This document shows, in pieces, positions 10,865 to 58,957 of a DNA stretch of 64,000 nt. The translations under genes were made by a program, and so were the position numbers. Under the pieces are notes generated by a model that made no database searches, was not told the DNA's origin, and worked only from the letters and a program-made list of their open reading frames with translations. Position 1 is the first letter of the stretch. Each line of letters starts with the position of its first letter. This DNA is from Anoplopoma fimbria. Lineage: Eukaryota > Chordata > Actinopteri > Perciformes > Anoplopomatidae. The stretch lies in assembly GCF_027596085.1 (NCBI RefSeq), contig NC_072462.1, forward strand, positions 18,836,421 to 18,900,420. The letters are read 5' to 3'.

Positions 10865-13552
10865 CTAAAGAAATTAAGAGTGACATAAAGGTTACATTTC
10901 ATTTTGTCCAAGGGTCATTGGAGTTTATCTCATCCTGGCTATCTTAAATAATACCTGTAGGGCTGGTACAGCATGGATGCAGGCACCATCTGTTCTTCAC
11001 AGCTGTAATCATAATCTTGCAGCTCCAGGGGCTCAGTTTGTAGACTCACGGATGGGTCCTGATCCTGAGCCAAGGCTGAAAGGTCACCCCCCTTTAGTGG
11101 CTGCTGTGTGGAAGCCTGATCCCTCTCTGCCTCCACTGACTGAGAGGTCAAGGGCATCCTCTGCAGGCCTGAGATGGAAATACAATGTTTCTACGACTGG
11201 AAGAGCAACTCAGAGGAATACCTTTTCTTACTACTGGGACTTTTATTTGTTGGTGTAGTATTTTTTCAAATGTGCTGTATGAGTAAAAACTCCCCAAATT
11301 ACCTGGAGGGCTATTGCAAAGAGTGTTCCTGTCCAGTGCCACTCTTTTTGGAGAAGGGCTTCTACTTGAACGACACCTGTAGGGAAAAAAAAAGATATTT
11401 TTAAGCATTTTTATTACAATTTTCTGCACATTTACAATTTTTTTGTTTTATTTTATTTATTCCTACCTTTTGTGGGAATGGGTGCCTCCCTCCCTGAATC
11501 CCTTAGCGAAGGGGTTGTGGTCGATCTTCAATTTGGTGATCTTAAAAAGCAAGAATAGATAGTTGCCAAACTGTTGGTGGTGCAGTGTGTTTGATTTCAA
11601 TAGAACAGGAATATCTTCACATTTGTGTTGGGTTAATGCTTATAAAACAGCTGTTAAAGCTCATACCCTTGGATTTTGGTAGGCGGTTACTGCAGTGAAG
11701 GTTGTCTCTGGGAAGGAGAAGGTCTGAAATGGGGCCCAGCAGATAGTGTAAGGACTATCGGCCTGGGTAACATGAAACCTTGGGTAGTAGCGATGCATGG
11801 AGTGTAGGATGATCTGAAGGATAAGAAGAGAAAAATTGAGTAAAGTAAGAACTTTACGTGCATTAGTAATTTCATTTGAACTAAGTATGTAAGATGTTGT
11901 CTTACATGGCCATGTTGGTCCAATGTGTTGTTGGTGAGCTTCATCCTGAGAAAAGACAACGGCTGCTTCATCCAGTGACTTCCTGGGGCAGGGGAGTCTG
12001 GGTGCATGAATGTCCGACAGGGGGGCTGGGGCTCTGCCTTCCCCGCGACCTCCCACTGCTCCTTTTTCCACTTCAGAGAAAAGGGGGAGGGAGGGATGCA
12101 AAGTTATCAGGTGTTAAACCTTAGGACATGTCTGATTCATCAGAAGTCTTGGTGAAGCATGACATTTTCTTCTATTTTCACCTCATAATGGCTGGTGCAA
12201 TGCAAGATAGATCTTTGTTGGCAGGATTAGTTGCAAGACTATCCTTCACATTGTGTTACAATGTACAGGGGGGTTCTTTATATATACTGTATATATTCTA
12301 TTAACGGACAATCACAAACAATCACTGTTTCGACAAATTCACCTCCACCCAAAAAACTAACTCTCCCAATGCTCTTCTACAGTACTTTCCCTTTATTATG
12401 TACCTCTCTGTTTCAAGTGTGTGCTAAAAGCAATATCTGTGACCAAATGGGCCACAGCAGTTGGTGTAAAAGCCGTTGAATGTATGAATGGCTGACTGCT
12501 CCTCATTCACCGATTGTGAATAAGGAGGGATGCTAATTGATTGGGCCTCCAGCCGAGACTGCACAAACAGGAAGCAATGAAAGGCTTTGAAATGCAGCAG
12601 GGAACGGCTCAGAGTGGGCAATCCATGTCTGGCTGCAGACTGCTGCATTTTACATACTGCAATCTGCTGGTTTTCATCCCCAAATGATGTCAACAACAGT
12701 GCATGCAGTATTCAATGAGGGATATATATGGATTTACCTTGTATTTGAAGCTGTCTGCAGGGACCATGTCCATCATTATTACATAGTTGGCAAAAGGTTG
12801 GAGGCCAGATAGGCTGATGCTGCAGTGTGGAAACATTCTCCTGAAACAAATACAAAAAGTAATGCGTCAGTGAATGGTGCTAAATGTTTTTACAAAAGTT
12901 TGTAAAATACGTGCAAAGCTTCTGCTCTTTAACCTAAACATAGGTCATTTCATGTAAGTTCCGGACTATGTATTAAATGATACAAAGCACTATTGGTATT
13001 TTCACAAAGCAGAGAGTAGTTGATTTCAGTTTCCAGCCTTGTTACCTTCCATGCTTTGTTATAATCATCTCTGTTCCGATGTTGTGAAAGGACTTCCAGA
13101 GATCAGCGTTCTCCAGGGTCATCCTGATGCAGCCCTGCTGGTATGAGTCAGCTGCTGGAGGGGACCGGGGCATGCTCAGATGCGATTTGGAGTCTGTGGA
13201 GAAAATACATTATGGAACATATGGCTGGTTCATAAAAAAGTTTATATGAATATTAAAAACAGGAAAAATAGGTTCTCACAAAGCATTAACAGCTTGAGCA
13301 GCATATCATAGGTCAAGAATTTTTTTTTTTATTATCAATTTCTCTCCAAATCAGTATAAAACATTTTGGGGGGGGCTTAAAAGCAAAGTAAAACAAATTA
13401 AAGAACTATTTGATACTTCACGGCCTAATGCATCTTAAAATTAAGAATAAACCACATCACATGAATGCTCATACAGCACAGTTAGATCTAAAAGGATAAA
13501 ACTTACCAGAAAGGTGTTGCATGTTACTTTGTCCGCCTGTTGTCAACACCAT
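10672..13552 (-). CDS. tbx6l: T-box transcription factor, Tbx6-like (complete, 9 coding exons)
   Basis: This is a sequence-specific nuclear transcription factor of the T-box family; Tbx6/Tbx16/VegT-group members act in paraxial and ventral mesoderm formation. The nine coding exons are 13507-13552, 13046-13193, 12738-12840, 11906-12070, 11667-11813, 11467-11540, 11303-11376, 10955-11168 and 10672-10864. All junctions are GT-AG and the phases agree, giving 387 residues. The DNA-binding domain spans about residues 41-228 and shows [71 protein letters not shown] and [14 protein letters not shown]. The C-terminus has a His-rich stretch and ends [13 protein letters not shown]. The [18 protein letters not shown] segment is nearer VegT/Tbx16/Tbx6L than mammalian TBX6 as I recall them. 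The choice of tbx6l over tbx6 or tbx16 rests on that and on crkl/mmp17 synteny. No frameshift or stop was found. Confidence 0.88.
10955..11168 (-). CDS. tbx6l: tbx6l exon 8 (C-terminal region)
   Basis: These 214 bases encode a Gln/Glu/Ser-rich acidic region (from [10 protein letters not shown] to ASMLYQPYR) with no named domain, a plausible transactivation region. It enters in phase 1 and leaves in phase 2 at a GTATTA donor. Confidence 0.85.
11303..11376 (-). CDS. tbx6l: tbx6l exon 7
   Basis: These 74 bases after a CCCTACAG acceptor encode a Ser/Arg-rich basic linker ([17 protein letters not shown]) that could help nuclear import. The exon enters in phase 2 and leaves in phase 1. Confidence 0.85.
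11467..11540 (-). CDS. tbx6l: tbx6l exon 6 (T-box end)
   Basis: These 74 bases encode [19 protein letters not shown] and THSHK, the C-terminal T-box helices that contact DNA in the family. The exon leaves in phase 2 at a GTAGGA donor. Confidence 0.94.
11667..11813 (-). CDS. tbx6l: tbx6l exon 5 (T-box)
   Basis: These 147 bases (49 codons, phase 0 at both ends) encode [19 protein letters not shown] through [18 protein letters not shown]. The donor is GTATGA. Confidence 0.95.
11906..12070 (-). CDS. tbx6l: tbx6l exon 4 (T-box)
   Basis: These 165 bases (55 codons, phase 0 at both ends) run from [17 protein letters not shown] through [18 protein letters not shown] to NNTLDQHGH, the most conserved central part of the T-box. 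Confidence 0.95.
12738..12840 (-). CDS. tbx6l: tbx6l exon 3 (T-box)
   Basis: These 103 bases continue the T-box with [20 protein letters not shown] and [10 protein letters not shown], ending in phase 0 at a GTAAAT donor. Confidence 0.93.
13046..13193 (-). CDS. tbx6l: tbx6l exon 2 (T-box start)
   Basis: A CACAG acceptor and a GGAAG|GTAAC donor bound 148 bases, entering in phase 1 and leaving in phase 2. It encodes a short linker and the start of the T-box ([20 protein letters not shown], then ITKHGR). Confidence 0.92.
13507..13552 (-). CDS. tbx6l: tbx6l exon 1 (start codon)
   Basis: The ATG at 13552-13550 opens a short frame ([15 protein letters not shown]) ending in phase 1 at a GTAAGT donor. 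A second in-frame ATG lies ten codons on. The first ATG was chosen because the frame joins exon 2 cleanly. It gives a very short N-terminal region, about 40 residues before the T-box. Confidence 0.75.
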
Positions 13553-16500
13553 TGCAGTCTTGGGACAAAGTGCTGCTTTCAGATGTTCTCAGATGGGTCT
13601 CTATCCTGGCAAAGTCTGAGCTTTTGAACTTGATTGGTCATCACAGAAAGGGTGGGGTCTGAATAGCCATGGGGTGTGTAGACCGAGAAGAATGAGGGGG
13701 CAGGTAAGAATATTACCTGATGTTGTTCAATTGCCCTAGTTTGGGTATGTGTTCAGACAAAAGTAACCATGAAAGAGATGTTTAGATTAAATTCTAAGGG
13801 TATTTTTAAAGAGATATCAAAGATGACTCCATAAATGTAAACTTAAATAGTGGGTCCATTTTTGATTTACTCTCTGTTTGGCCTGGTTGTTGTTATCTTT
13901 TGAACAGAATTTAAGGGATTCAAAAACAAACTTAACAATGGCTTCTATGATTTTTTAGATTCCACCAAAAGAGAGTAATCTACCTGGGAATCGATTCTGG
14001 CAATCCAGCACTCAAATAGACTTTGTGTGTACTAGGCCTGAAATGCATAAAATATTTTCTCTCCCCTTTAGTCCAAATTGAGGAACTGAATTTCAAAGTG
14101 CCCTGGGGGGATGGAGGAGCAGACAGGTCCCTTCCTGGCAGCACTGGTTGTGTATTGAGAACAAATCATGAGATTAGAGAGGTGATTGGAGTTGCAGTGT
14201 AGCCTTGACAATGCTGCTAATCCTATGAGGCCATTTGGGCCTGCCCCTCCACCCGGTGTTACCTCCACCCTGGATGGATAGCGGGTTCTCTGATGAAGCA
14301 AGCAGTTACCAGCCCGTTTAAGATAAAGTATGATGGGAGATAGAGTTTGGGACTTAAGAGGAAAATATTGGAAGATTACAGAGCAATTCATTTAATGCAT
14401 TTCATCTGGGAAAGTGTCTTCCACAGATCTTGATTTCGACTTTTAGCTGAGGTTTTCAAATATACCAAACATGTCAGGCTGTATTTTGTGTGTAGAAAAT
14501 GTTTCACAAAACATCTTGAATCTTTCCATTTGGTGGAATGGTTCAGCCATATAAAACATTGATTCTTAGGGGTTTGAGATTTACCCTCAGTGTAAACATC
14601 ATGCAGCTTCAATGAAGAGTTGGAACAAGCTAAAACAGAATATATGATACTGTCTGACAGAGTGGGATTTTGCAACCTTAAAGCTAAAAGGAAAAGGGAA
14701 CAAAAACTAGATATGGGGTTAAAACCTTCCTATTGTTAAGAAAAAAAAAGAAAGTATGTGCAAAAGGGGTTGTGATTGTTTCTACGTACTTTAATAAATC
14801 AGCATAAAGGTAGCATAAAGGTTTCAGATTAATCGTTCTGACCACTCACCACCTACCAGGAGCTTGCATTAAAATGTGTTCACCTGTGGTCAGACATTGA
14901 GATTTGTTTGACCTCATTGCCTCATCATCACCCTATAAGAATTCAGGGAGCTCATATTTGTGAAGAGATCCATATCAGCTATGACTTGCTTTTTCCCTAT
15001 GCTACTCTGCAATGCACTTCCTGTCAAGAGAAACTAAAACAAAATTAATTTAAATCCTCTCAGCCTTCAGAATGATCAAAAAACTCAGGGAGATAAATTA
15101 TGTGGAAAATGTTCCCATTATTTATTCAGGTTTTAGGTTTATGTGCAACCTATAGTAACTCCTTTTAATGTTTGGTTCAGATTAGATGGTGTGAGGGTAT
15201 TGTACAATGGGAAAGTTGTGGCTGAGGATGTACTGTACAGTGTAACCATATTATGTTGCTGATGCTACATATTGTCTCCTGATTTAAGAGCACACTTAGA
15301 AACTTCGGTTTTCTGCCTTTGTGAGAGCTTCCCGCCTCCAACTGTAGGCATGTTGAAACATTTCTTCTCCGCTTAAATCAACTTCAGGCTTGAAGATGGA
15401 ATTCAGTCTGTTCCTGCCTGCGGCATGTGTCACCTCTGCAACTATGCTACAACGTCAAGATTGTGTAGAAGAAGATATCACTAACATCTGCCTCTGCTAA
15501 TAGTATTTCAGCATGATTGGGCAGTGCCATAACGGGAATGCAAATGAAGTACTGTCAACGTTTTTCATTGGATTTGGGGTAATTTGATTCACAGTTTTAT
15601 CCGGGGACTGTGTGAGTCCATAAGGAGAGTAAGTTGCAGATCTCCAGATATCAAATATGTGTTAAATGTTATAGTGTTTCTCATGCATTGCATTTGTTTT
15701 GTGTTGTGTTTCTGTAATGCATTAGATCTGTTGCAGAAAGAAATAACTCATGGCACAGGAAATGTTGTGGTTTGGACAGTTTCAAAAAGTTAACCGAAGC
15801 TGCAGCTGGAAGATGCAGTGCATAACCCTGGTGGTGGCAGATCAGGGACGTGGCTTTGTGATCTGTTCACCGCTTCGGATGAAGTGGCTGAGTGGGTTGG
15901 AGGAATAATCTGAGTTACTCCCCAAGCAAGTAATTTCAAATACAGAGAATGGGAGCTGTGTGTTTGTGTGGGGAAGGCAAATCCATAACTTTTTAATTTC
16001 TTCAAAAACAACCTCCTCCATCATCTAACAAACAGCACTCAGAATCCCAGTGTTAGTGTAGTATACAAAACGTATTATTGATCTAAAAAAAGATTAAGAG
16101 AATATCATGAAACTGCATTGTTCAATTAAAGCAAAGTTGTTGCAATGCTTTAATGTGTTAAGGATCCCAAAATTATAGAATATAGGCTAGCTTTAACTGT
16201 ATTTTTACAAAACAGTAACATACATCTATGATGTATAACTATTTGTCCCACAACTGTAGAGATAACAAGTAATGTTTCTTTCAATAAAGCTATTATTTGT
16301 CAACACTGCCACCTACTGGACATTTCTTTAAAATCTAAAAATGTTGTAAATGAATGATCCATTCACTCACAATTGTTTTAGTTTAAATATATTTACCATG
16401 TGTTATTGTCTGAGGAATGTGCCCTTGTAATTTATAATACCCACAATGCAATTCAGCCTTCAACCTCAACAGTTGTCCATCAACAGTGCCCTGAAAACAA

Positions 16501-16705
16501 ATCTTGACAGCTCTTAATAGTACTTTAACCAATATACTTGAATGTACTTATTGTCTATGTGTAATTATTAATTCATATTCTTATTCACTCAGTGTGTATG
16601 AGTAATAAATACATTCTAGCAAATTGACAATAAAAAAACACGTTATACACATGTTTATGCAAATTAACCAAATGTTTAAGCAGATTATATAAATGTTTAT
16701 ACAAA

Positions 16706-16806
<101 letters not shown>

Positions 16807-18624
16807 TACATCATATCTAATAAAAACTATGTATGTATGATGAGACACAAAAATTTTAAATCAACTTTTCATTAAATACATACGTAATCTTAAACAATAG
16901 AAACATATTCAAAGAAATTGCAGATAAAAAAAATGAAAATGCCTGTAGGAGAAACAGCACTTCTGCAGACGATAAATCCCTGGTCTGCTGAGCATGCTGA
17001 TACATGCAGTTAGGAAAAGTACCATTTCTGCACCTAATATAATAATGCAAAGTATTCCTTCCTGAAGGGGCTTTAAGAACACATAATGCTATTTGACTGG
17101 AGGAAACATAATATTAACAGGAATGTAATGCAATTGCCAAAGACATTGCAATTACTCTCAATTATTGCAAAGAAAAAAGATACACAGTATTTTAATTTAT
17201 TAATTTTCTTACATTGTACTCTTATTATTTGATTTTAGAGAGGTGTTTTTTTTCCAGAGGGGTAATGAATTAATTTAATTCCAGCACTGATCAACGGCAA
17301 ATAACTAACAAAGCGGCGGTGGCAAAATTAGACTATTAATTCTCACTTTTGTAGTACAATATGATGTTCGGGGTTTACCAAGAATGACTTGAGGCTGAAG
17401 TTCATGTTTCTAAACAGAAATTCACAGACAAATATACAATATTTAGCTCTATATTAAACCTTGGGGGAAATCCCTTTTGATATACTATGTTAATTATACT
17501 ACACTATTTTGTAAGGTGTTGTACCCCTGTCTTTGCGTTATGCTTTCAAAATGTTAATATTCCTGAAACCTGATATATGGAAGATTTAACAGGGATGGGC
17601 ATATATATTCTGTAAGTGTTGTAAAGAGACATCTTTAAACTCAAGGATTTTATGCAAAGGGGATAACCACTCTTCCGTGAAATGCGTGTTAAATCAAAGA
17701 AAATTGAAAGGGAATTGATAAAAAGAAAGAAGCTAATGAAACAATTAACTATAAAATTAGAGGACAACGCAAGGAGGCCAGCCGAGACAAAGAGGAGGGC
17801 AAGAGAAAGAGAAGGCAGAGGAAAAAGGGATGAAAGATGAGGAAAAAGCCCTTGAGAGAGTGTGCGATTAAAAGGTAGTTAGTATTGAAAGGACATTTCT
17901 TCATCTTGGAAAGGACAATAATAAAGGGAGGGGGGCCACAAGGTAGCGTTTAGAGCAGATTCTTCTGCTTCTGAAGTTCAAAAGTAGAATAAATAAAACT
18001 TTCACAGTTCAGGCACTTGCCTGTATATCTAAGAAAAACTGACAGAGGGTCCAAGGAAGACCCAGGGGGACAGACTTTGGTCAAAGTTGCCGAACAGAAG
18101 TCCAGACATATTTAAAGAGACACGAGAGAAGATCAGAGCTAAAACGCCTGCAGATATTTCTGCTACCAATGCCGTATCAGTTGGCTTGGGGGGGAATCTG
18201 AGGAAATGTCTGCCAAACACTGAATGTGAACCCAGTTGGTATATTTCTTGGTCTATGCCCTAATCATGGAATATTGATCAGACTTCACATACTCTGCATC
18301 CACGTTTACAAAGAACATCATCATGCTGGTTTAACATCTTAGGTCAAAATACCATATTTCACCACCAGCAGAGGGCATCAGAGCGCAGACAAATAGTAGA
18401 TGCAAATATTTACATATAGAATGACATTTAAGCATATTTGGCTTAGATCCATAGAGCTTCTTCTATAGTGGCTCTAAGCCATGCTTTGCTTTCACTCATG
18501 ATGACGGTTGCTTGCTATGTGGTATTTAGAGTCTGTAATTCAGAAACACCTGCATGAGTTTGGACTGAGGTAGGAAAGTGCACCTAAAGTTAACCTCACA
18601 AATTTCCAAAAAAGAAAACCAAAA

Positions 18625-18675
18625 CTACACTACTACTACTACCAACTTGTACTCCTACTACTGCTACTACTACTA
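18625..18675. repeat. (CTA)n-like trinucleotide repeat
   Basis: An imperfect run of ACT/CTA triplets on the plus strand, interrupted by AACTTGTACTC. Confidence 0.85.
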
Positions 18676-19501
18676 AGGTAAACCCAAGATCTTCCTGCTG
18701 TGCTTTTATTTTACATTATTGGGAATGGTCATTAAGATTATAGTTGGCGAAAATTCAGATACATTTAGAAAACAGTGCTGAGCGACAGGTGGCGATTTCA
18801 GAGTTCACATCCTACCACATCCTCTCAAACCATCCCATGACACATTTTCGCAAGAGTTTATGTAGGAAATTGCTCCGATGGTGAATATTTCAGTGCCATT
18901 TCACTTCAGTGTGGTTCATCTCAGATTGATTGATTGGCTCTGCCTGGCCTGTGCCATTGATAATGGGTGCAAAGGCCTTCAGGTTTAATTTCTGCTTAAA
19001 GGAATAGATTCATGCCCAGCCAAGTAACTCATATATTTAAATAAATCTACATATTTGTACCATGACTGAACCCACTCATGTCTGACTAAAACAAGTCATG
19101 GTTGCTTAGGTTGTAAAATGGTGGGATTCATAACTCATGAGTATTCCATGTGAATATCTGGCTTTTATGTGCTTTGTTGTGAAGAAAAAAAATGTTTTAC
19201 CATCCTATACAACTTTCTGTAGTTGGGCTGGTTTTCATTTGCTCCCAAGGCGACTACTCTGGCATCCCAGCTCCCTGCAGTACCTCCCAGGGCTCCAACA
19301 CTGTTCCTTGTCAGGTCTTTAGAGGTCCGTGTTGTGTATTCTGCACCTGTGCCAGCTTCAGGGGTCCTGCTCTGAGCTCTTTGATGTGAGCGTAAGGACA
19401 GGCAAAATGCAAAATGGACAGCCACAACAACAGCTGCTCCTTTCCCCCATGACCACCACCTCCTGGTCTATGGAAGGCTATCCTGAAAACCAAAAAGCCC
19501 C

Positions 19502-19507
<6 letters not shown>

Positions 19508-19578
<71 letters not shown>
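19508..19578. repeat. (CA)n microsatellite
   Basis: A CA run of about 70 bases preceded by a C-rich stretch. Confidence 0.97.
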
Positions 19579-19583
<5 letters not shown>

Positions 19584-19854
19584 TGCACTTCTATCATTGT
19601 GAGGACACTGATTCACATAATGCCTTCCTGAGCCCCTTACCCTAACTTCTACCATCACAACTACTTGCCTAACCCCAACCCTTACCCTAACGCCTAATTC
19701 AAACCTGGATCTTAAAAGCAGGTTTTAATCTCAAACAGGCCTTTGAAATGTCCTCACTCTCCCAAAATGTCCACACTTTGAAGTTTTAAAACTCCCGTGG
19801 TCCTCATAAAGATAGATATACAAGTATACACACACACACACATGAACACACTCA

Positions 19855-19878
19855 CAGAGAGAGAGAGAGAGAGAGAGG
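19855..19878. repeat. (GA)n microsatellite
   Basis: A short GA run of about 12 copies, about 20 bases after a brief CA run at 19829-19841. Confidence 0.9.
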
Positions 19879-20057
19879 GTGAAATGAAATAATCATATGC
19901 ACGTGTCTGTGTGGGGTTAGCCAAGCTACCAGCAGTACAAAGAGAGTGTGAGAGTGTCTGATAGAGAGCATGGTTCAGAATTCAAAGAGCACTAACCTCG
20001 CCTGTCTAAGGCACGCTCTTTCTCTTTGGAGAGGCTCTCTTTTCTCTCTTTCTTTTC

Positions 20058-20163
<106 letters not shown>

Positions 20164-23100
20164 AAATATAGAGTTGATTGATTTAGCTTAACCCTTCTCT
20201 GGTATTAGCATCTTGTCATTTTGTCATCCGGCTTTTATTATGTAATTGCTATCTATCTTAAAGCAGAATTCTGTTTATTACAACTTTGGTCTTGATATCA
20301 TAATTAAATAGTGTTTGTTAGGATCTGTGAACGTGGCAGTGTCACTTAAACAAATCAAAGAAGGCAAGAGACGTGAGCATTCAGGTGATCACATTGGATT
20401 TGAAAGGGAAAACAAATGTAAACACATAAACGTAGTGAACAGCCATCACAGTTTTACAGACCAAATTCCTGCTTCAATTTTGTATTTCTGACATGCCGTG
20501 CAATAATGACAAATTTTGGATGCTGCATGTTTCAGCTTCAAATAAAACGGTTTTGGTAATGTGGCTAAACAGCTTGTTTATAACCTGTGTCATCATCCTA
20601 TCAGACCTTAATGTAGCTCAGTCAGAGCAGCTACTTTGGGGAGTATATTGTTATCATAACTGATAGAAATTATGGTCCTAACTATTAAAAAAGGCCAAAG
20701 TTGTGCTCAACAGAATTGTCCTTTAACAGACTCTATAAGCAACAATTGTGAGGAAACAGTTTCCTAACCCCTCTGTGGATTATGTACTTACCCCTAAATT
20801 GCTTTGCTACTGTCTTTCTTGAGATGACGTTTTTATCTCTTAATCTGTTTGTCTCTTTCAGTGTTTGTTCTCTGGCTGCCAGTTCTTGTCTGTGTCTAAC
20901 CCTGTGTCTGTCTATTAATCTGGCTCTTCCTGTCCATTTGTTTTTCCTCCTATTGTACACAACCCCACTGCAAAACTTCTCAGCTTTGCAAGCAGCTCCT
21001 CAACTCTTGAATATTTTAGTTACAGAGTGATTGATTTGTTCTGCCCGACCCATCTGGAGACTCAAGCAGTGAGAGGCCCATGGGGCAACTATAGAAGAAG
21101 CTCTATGGATGATGACACTCTTTTAGCATATTCAGTGAAATAGTAGTTTTGAAATGAAAAGTTTCTATCTACAATAACATTCCAGTATTACTAAATTAAA
21201 CACATCTAATTGTTCTGATAATGATGTCTTGCTCCCTGCTGCAATTGCCTGTGGGTGCAGGTGCTTTCCTGGTGGCTGCTGAGACACACCAGTTAATTAA
21301 TATCACTCGAGTGTGTCAAGAGCAGGAAAGGAAAATGGCTGCTGTTTGCAGAAATGGCGATTGAGTGACTTTTTAAACTTTTAAACTTAGATTTACCTCA
21401 AAACAGAATACATTTTGTTGGTCTGCAGTATTTTGGTGAGGGTTGGTAAGCAACAACACTACTTTATTTATTCCTGTGCATGATTAGGACATTACTTAGG
21501 TGTGTGTTGTAACTGAATCGAAAGGTGTCAATTTGTGGGATTCATTGTGTGTTTTGTGTGTGTGTGCTTTAGGGTACAGTTTCAGATAGGTTTGTTAAAT
21601 CTCTCAAAACAATATTGTGTTATATATATATAAAAACAACAACAGTAATTTAATCATTTTTTACAGACAATATTCTCCTAACAATGTTCTACAATAGAAT
21701 TGAACAATTGAACAAAAGTAAAAGGGAGATATAGCATTAAACACAGTGGTGTTTTTGGTGAGGATGCACACATTAATTATATAAATGATGAGGCTGACAC
21801 CCTGCTAACTTCTCTGATCTGCGAATTAGCAGTATCTGAGCTGCTGAATATTTTTTGGAATAAGGTGACATTACTTCTCTGATTTTCTATCCTTAATAAA
21901 CACAGGTATACTGTATAATCCTCTGCCAGCAAATCTGTTCATAAATCCACTCAGCGCGAGTGTGTAGTGTGATTGACATGTTGTGTTTTTAGCATTCCTG
22001 ATGAGCAGCAGTGACCATTACAAGTGGAAACATGCAGAACATCAGAGAGATGGAGAGCAGCTCCCAGTTGGTGTCGGCAAGCTGCCATGTTACCTTCATC
22101 TGTCTTCAAGGCCGGGCTCCTTTTCAATGGCGCTAATTACACACTAACACAACACTGAGTACTTAAAATAATCTGCCTCCATAGAAATTCATGTGACCAG
22201 GCAATAAAGTCATTCAGATGTTTTTTAATTTTTCTTAAAAAAATATTTTACATTATAAAACACAGCTTAAAATATACACAGTCCACTTGGTTATGCAGTG
22301 CATAACCCTTCAACTCAAATATATCAGTCTATCGGTAAATATATCTTTACAACAAGAATAAATTCAGGGACCAAGTTGTGACTTATTCAGAAGGAGCTAG
22401 GGGTGATAAATCGTCCAACAGTCCAAAAAAGTATCTATAAACTATGGCCTGATCAAAGCAATGTCAAATAAACAGGAAGGTTATTTCAACTGAATTTGAT
22501 ACAAAAGATACAACTAAACCATTAGCATGGAATGCTTCTTCACCAGAGGTTGAAATGATGAAACCATTGGAATACATACATGAGCAGCAGTTCCTCACTT
22601 CAGAGCAAAGATGAGAGAAGAAAACAGGTGTCGAAAGAGTCCATCCACCTACACATCCATCTATCCTTACGGCCCACACAGTAAAAAAAAAGTTTGCAAA
22701 CTGATATTAGCGCTGCACACAGCAAAGTAAACAAACATCACTTTTATAACTTCCAATTCAAGTGTCCCTGTTACTCTGGAAAATCATCTTAGTGATAAAC
22801 TATTTTCGTTGGAACCAGTTTCAAGGGAGAAAATAATCAGGTGAGTTCTGTGGATTATCCAGAGTAACGCTGTGACTGTTTTTGCAATGACACACTGTGT
22901 AGCTTTTCCAAATGTAATTTTTTCTGTGTGTTTAGCTGCACAAATAAGTTCTTTTCACCTCCGCTGTATTGAGGTGGAGGCGGAAACTATTACATAATAA
23001 TCAAACCACCTACATGGCTAGTTACTACTAGAGGTGTATGAAAATAGGTTTTGAGGTCATTTTTAACCTCATTATCATTCATACGATTCACAGGGCAGAA

Positions 23101-23614
23101 TGAAATAAAAGCTTCATGAACAAGTGCTAATAATATTTTTAACTGCTTTTGAACAAATTTCGGTGAGCCTTACCTTGTAATAAAGCATCTGCTGTAAGTT
23201 CATAAATTATGCAACAGTATGTGTGTGTGTTTGATGGTATGCTGTTCACTTGTGGACCTGCCTAAATCCAAGGATACCTTTCGCTTGTCTTTATATGAGG
23301 CATTGCAGCTGTAAACCTGCTGCACATTAAGACGACTAGTTACGCTTGGTGCATTTGGAATATATTTCTATTATATAGAAATATATATATTTTTCCTTCC
23401 GCATATGAGGCAGTTTGACCATTCAGTAAAACAACAATCACTTATATAAGGATGACTACTTAAGCTGGCAGTGCCCCCAAAATGACAAATAAATAACAAA
23501 ATGAGCACGAAAGGAAACCAAAGATTTTGTAAGAAGAAATTACAGTTTTTGCTTTCACTGAGCTGGCTACTGGCCCTTCAGCCATCAGTATGAACTTTGT
23601 CCAATGCTTTGGCA

Positions 23615-57813
<34,199 letters not shown>

Positions 57814-58957
57814 CTGGAAGGGAAACAGTAGACACAGAGTTCAAGAGTCATCACAGGCATTTCAAGGACTCCAAGTATCCCAAAGCTGCTGATAGGGTCT
57901 GACACCTGTTGTGTGCTTGCATGTTGAGCTTTGGCAAAGAAGCAATTCTGAGTTGGTATGTTGAAAATTATTATTATTGTCATTTCACAGGGCATCATTG
58001 CATACCTGTCTGTGTCTGTTGACATTAAAGAAAGGAAACCTACAAAGAGGGATGACATGCAATATTTTGGAATTACATGTTATGCATGTGAGGCCATGAG
58101 GCCATGAGGAAGCCCCCATTGCCAGTCGTTTCTTTAGACACCTCCTGTGTTTGGTCTCAAGCAAAAATTAGAATCCATGGATGTAAAAATGCAGGCGGAT
58201 AAGGCAATATTTGTGCCTGAATGTGGGCAGTGCAAAGTGGGGTCATCCACACACACTTCATTGCTATTGATTGACGCTACGACTTCTGCAGTCAGAGTTG
58301 AACTTAATACTTTGAGAAAGATGCAAATTTTGCGCATGTGTGAACGTGTCCCTATACTGCAACTCCATTTCCATTCGATACCAATGAAGTTTCTGTCAAT
58401 CAAAGCAACCCAGCTGAGGTGCAACTTGAACGTTGCTCTTCTCTCTCTTGCGTTTTCTCCCCTAAGACCTTACTCTGTCTTGTTTCTCCCTTCCATTCAT
58501 CTCTCTCCACCCAACTAAAGCCCCCTCCTGCCTCCTCATGATCTGGCAGCCGATAAGGTGGTGACACAGAGCGATAGCAACGCATTCCTTCTGTATTGAC
58601 AACGCCAGTGAAATCCCATTAACTTAATGATTTAACTCCAGCGTAGCTCTCCATTGGCTGATATTTGCCTCTTTATCCTTGGCAGGACAAATTTGCTCTC
58701 TCCTCTTGGTTAATAGGCAACTGCAGAGTTTTGAATGAACTGAAGTCTATGTTTTTTTTTTGAGGGAGGGGGGCAGTAAAAAGTGCATTACAGTAATCGA
58801 TTAGGGTTAAATAAAAGGCATGAATAAGTTTTTCAGCATATTTTTGAATTTAAAACGTTTGCACTTGAACTATGTTTCTAAATTATGTTTTTTCCCCCCT
58901 TTTTTATTGTAGGGCATGAAGCTTAGACACTTATCTTGGAAAACACCAAACATGTTA

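Noticed and set aside
10977..11404. Plus-strand frames opposite the T-box exons
   Set aside because: They are shadows of the minus-strand exons, whose frame, splice sites and family match are clear.
20733..21030. Possible small membrane protein on the plus strand (Leu/Cys/Ser-rich) or the basic frame opposite it
   Set aside because: Composition follows a T/C-rich stretch, the two strands give equally long frames, and no signal or family is recognisable.
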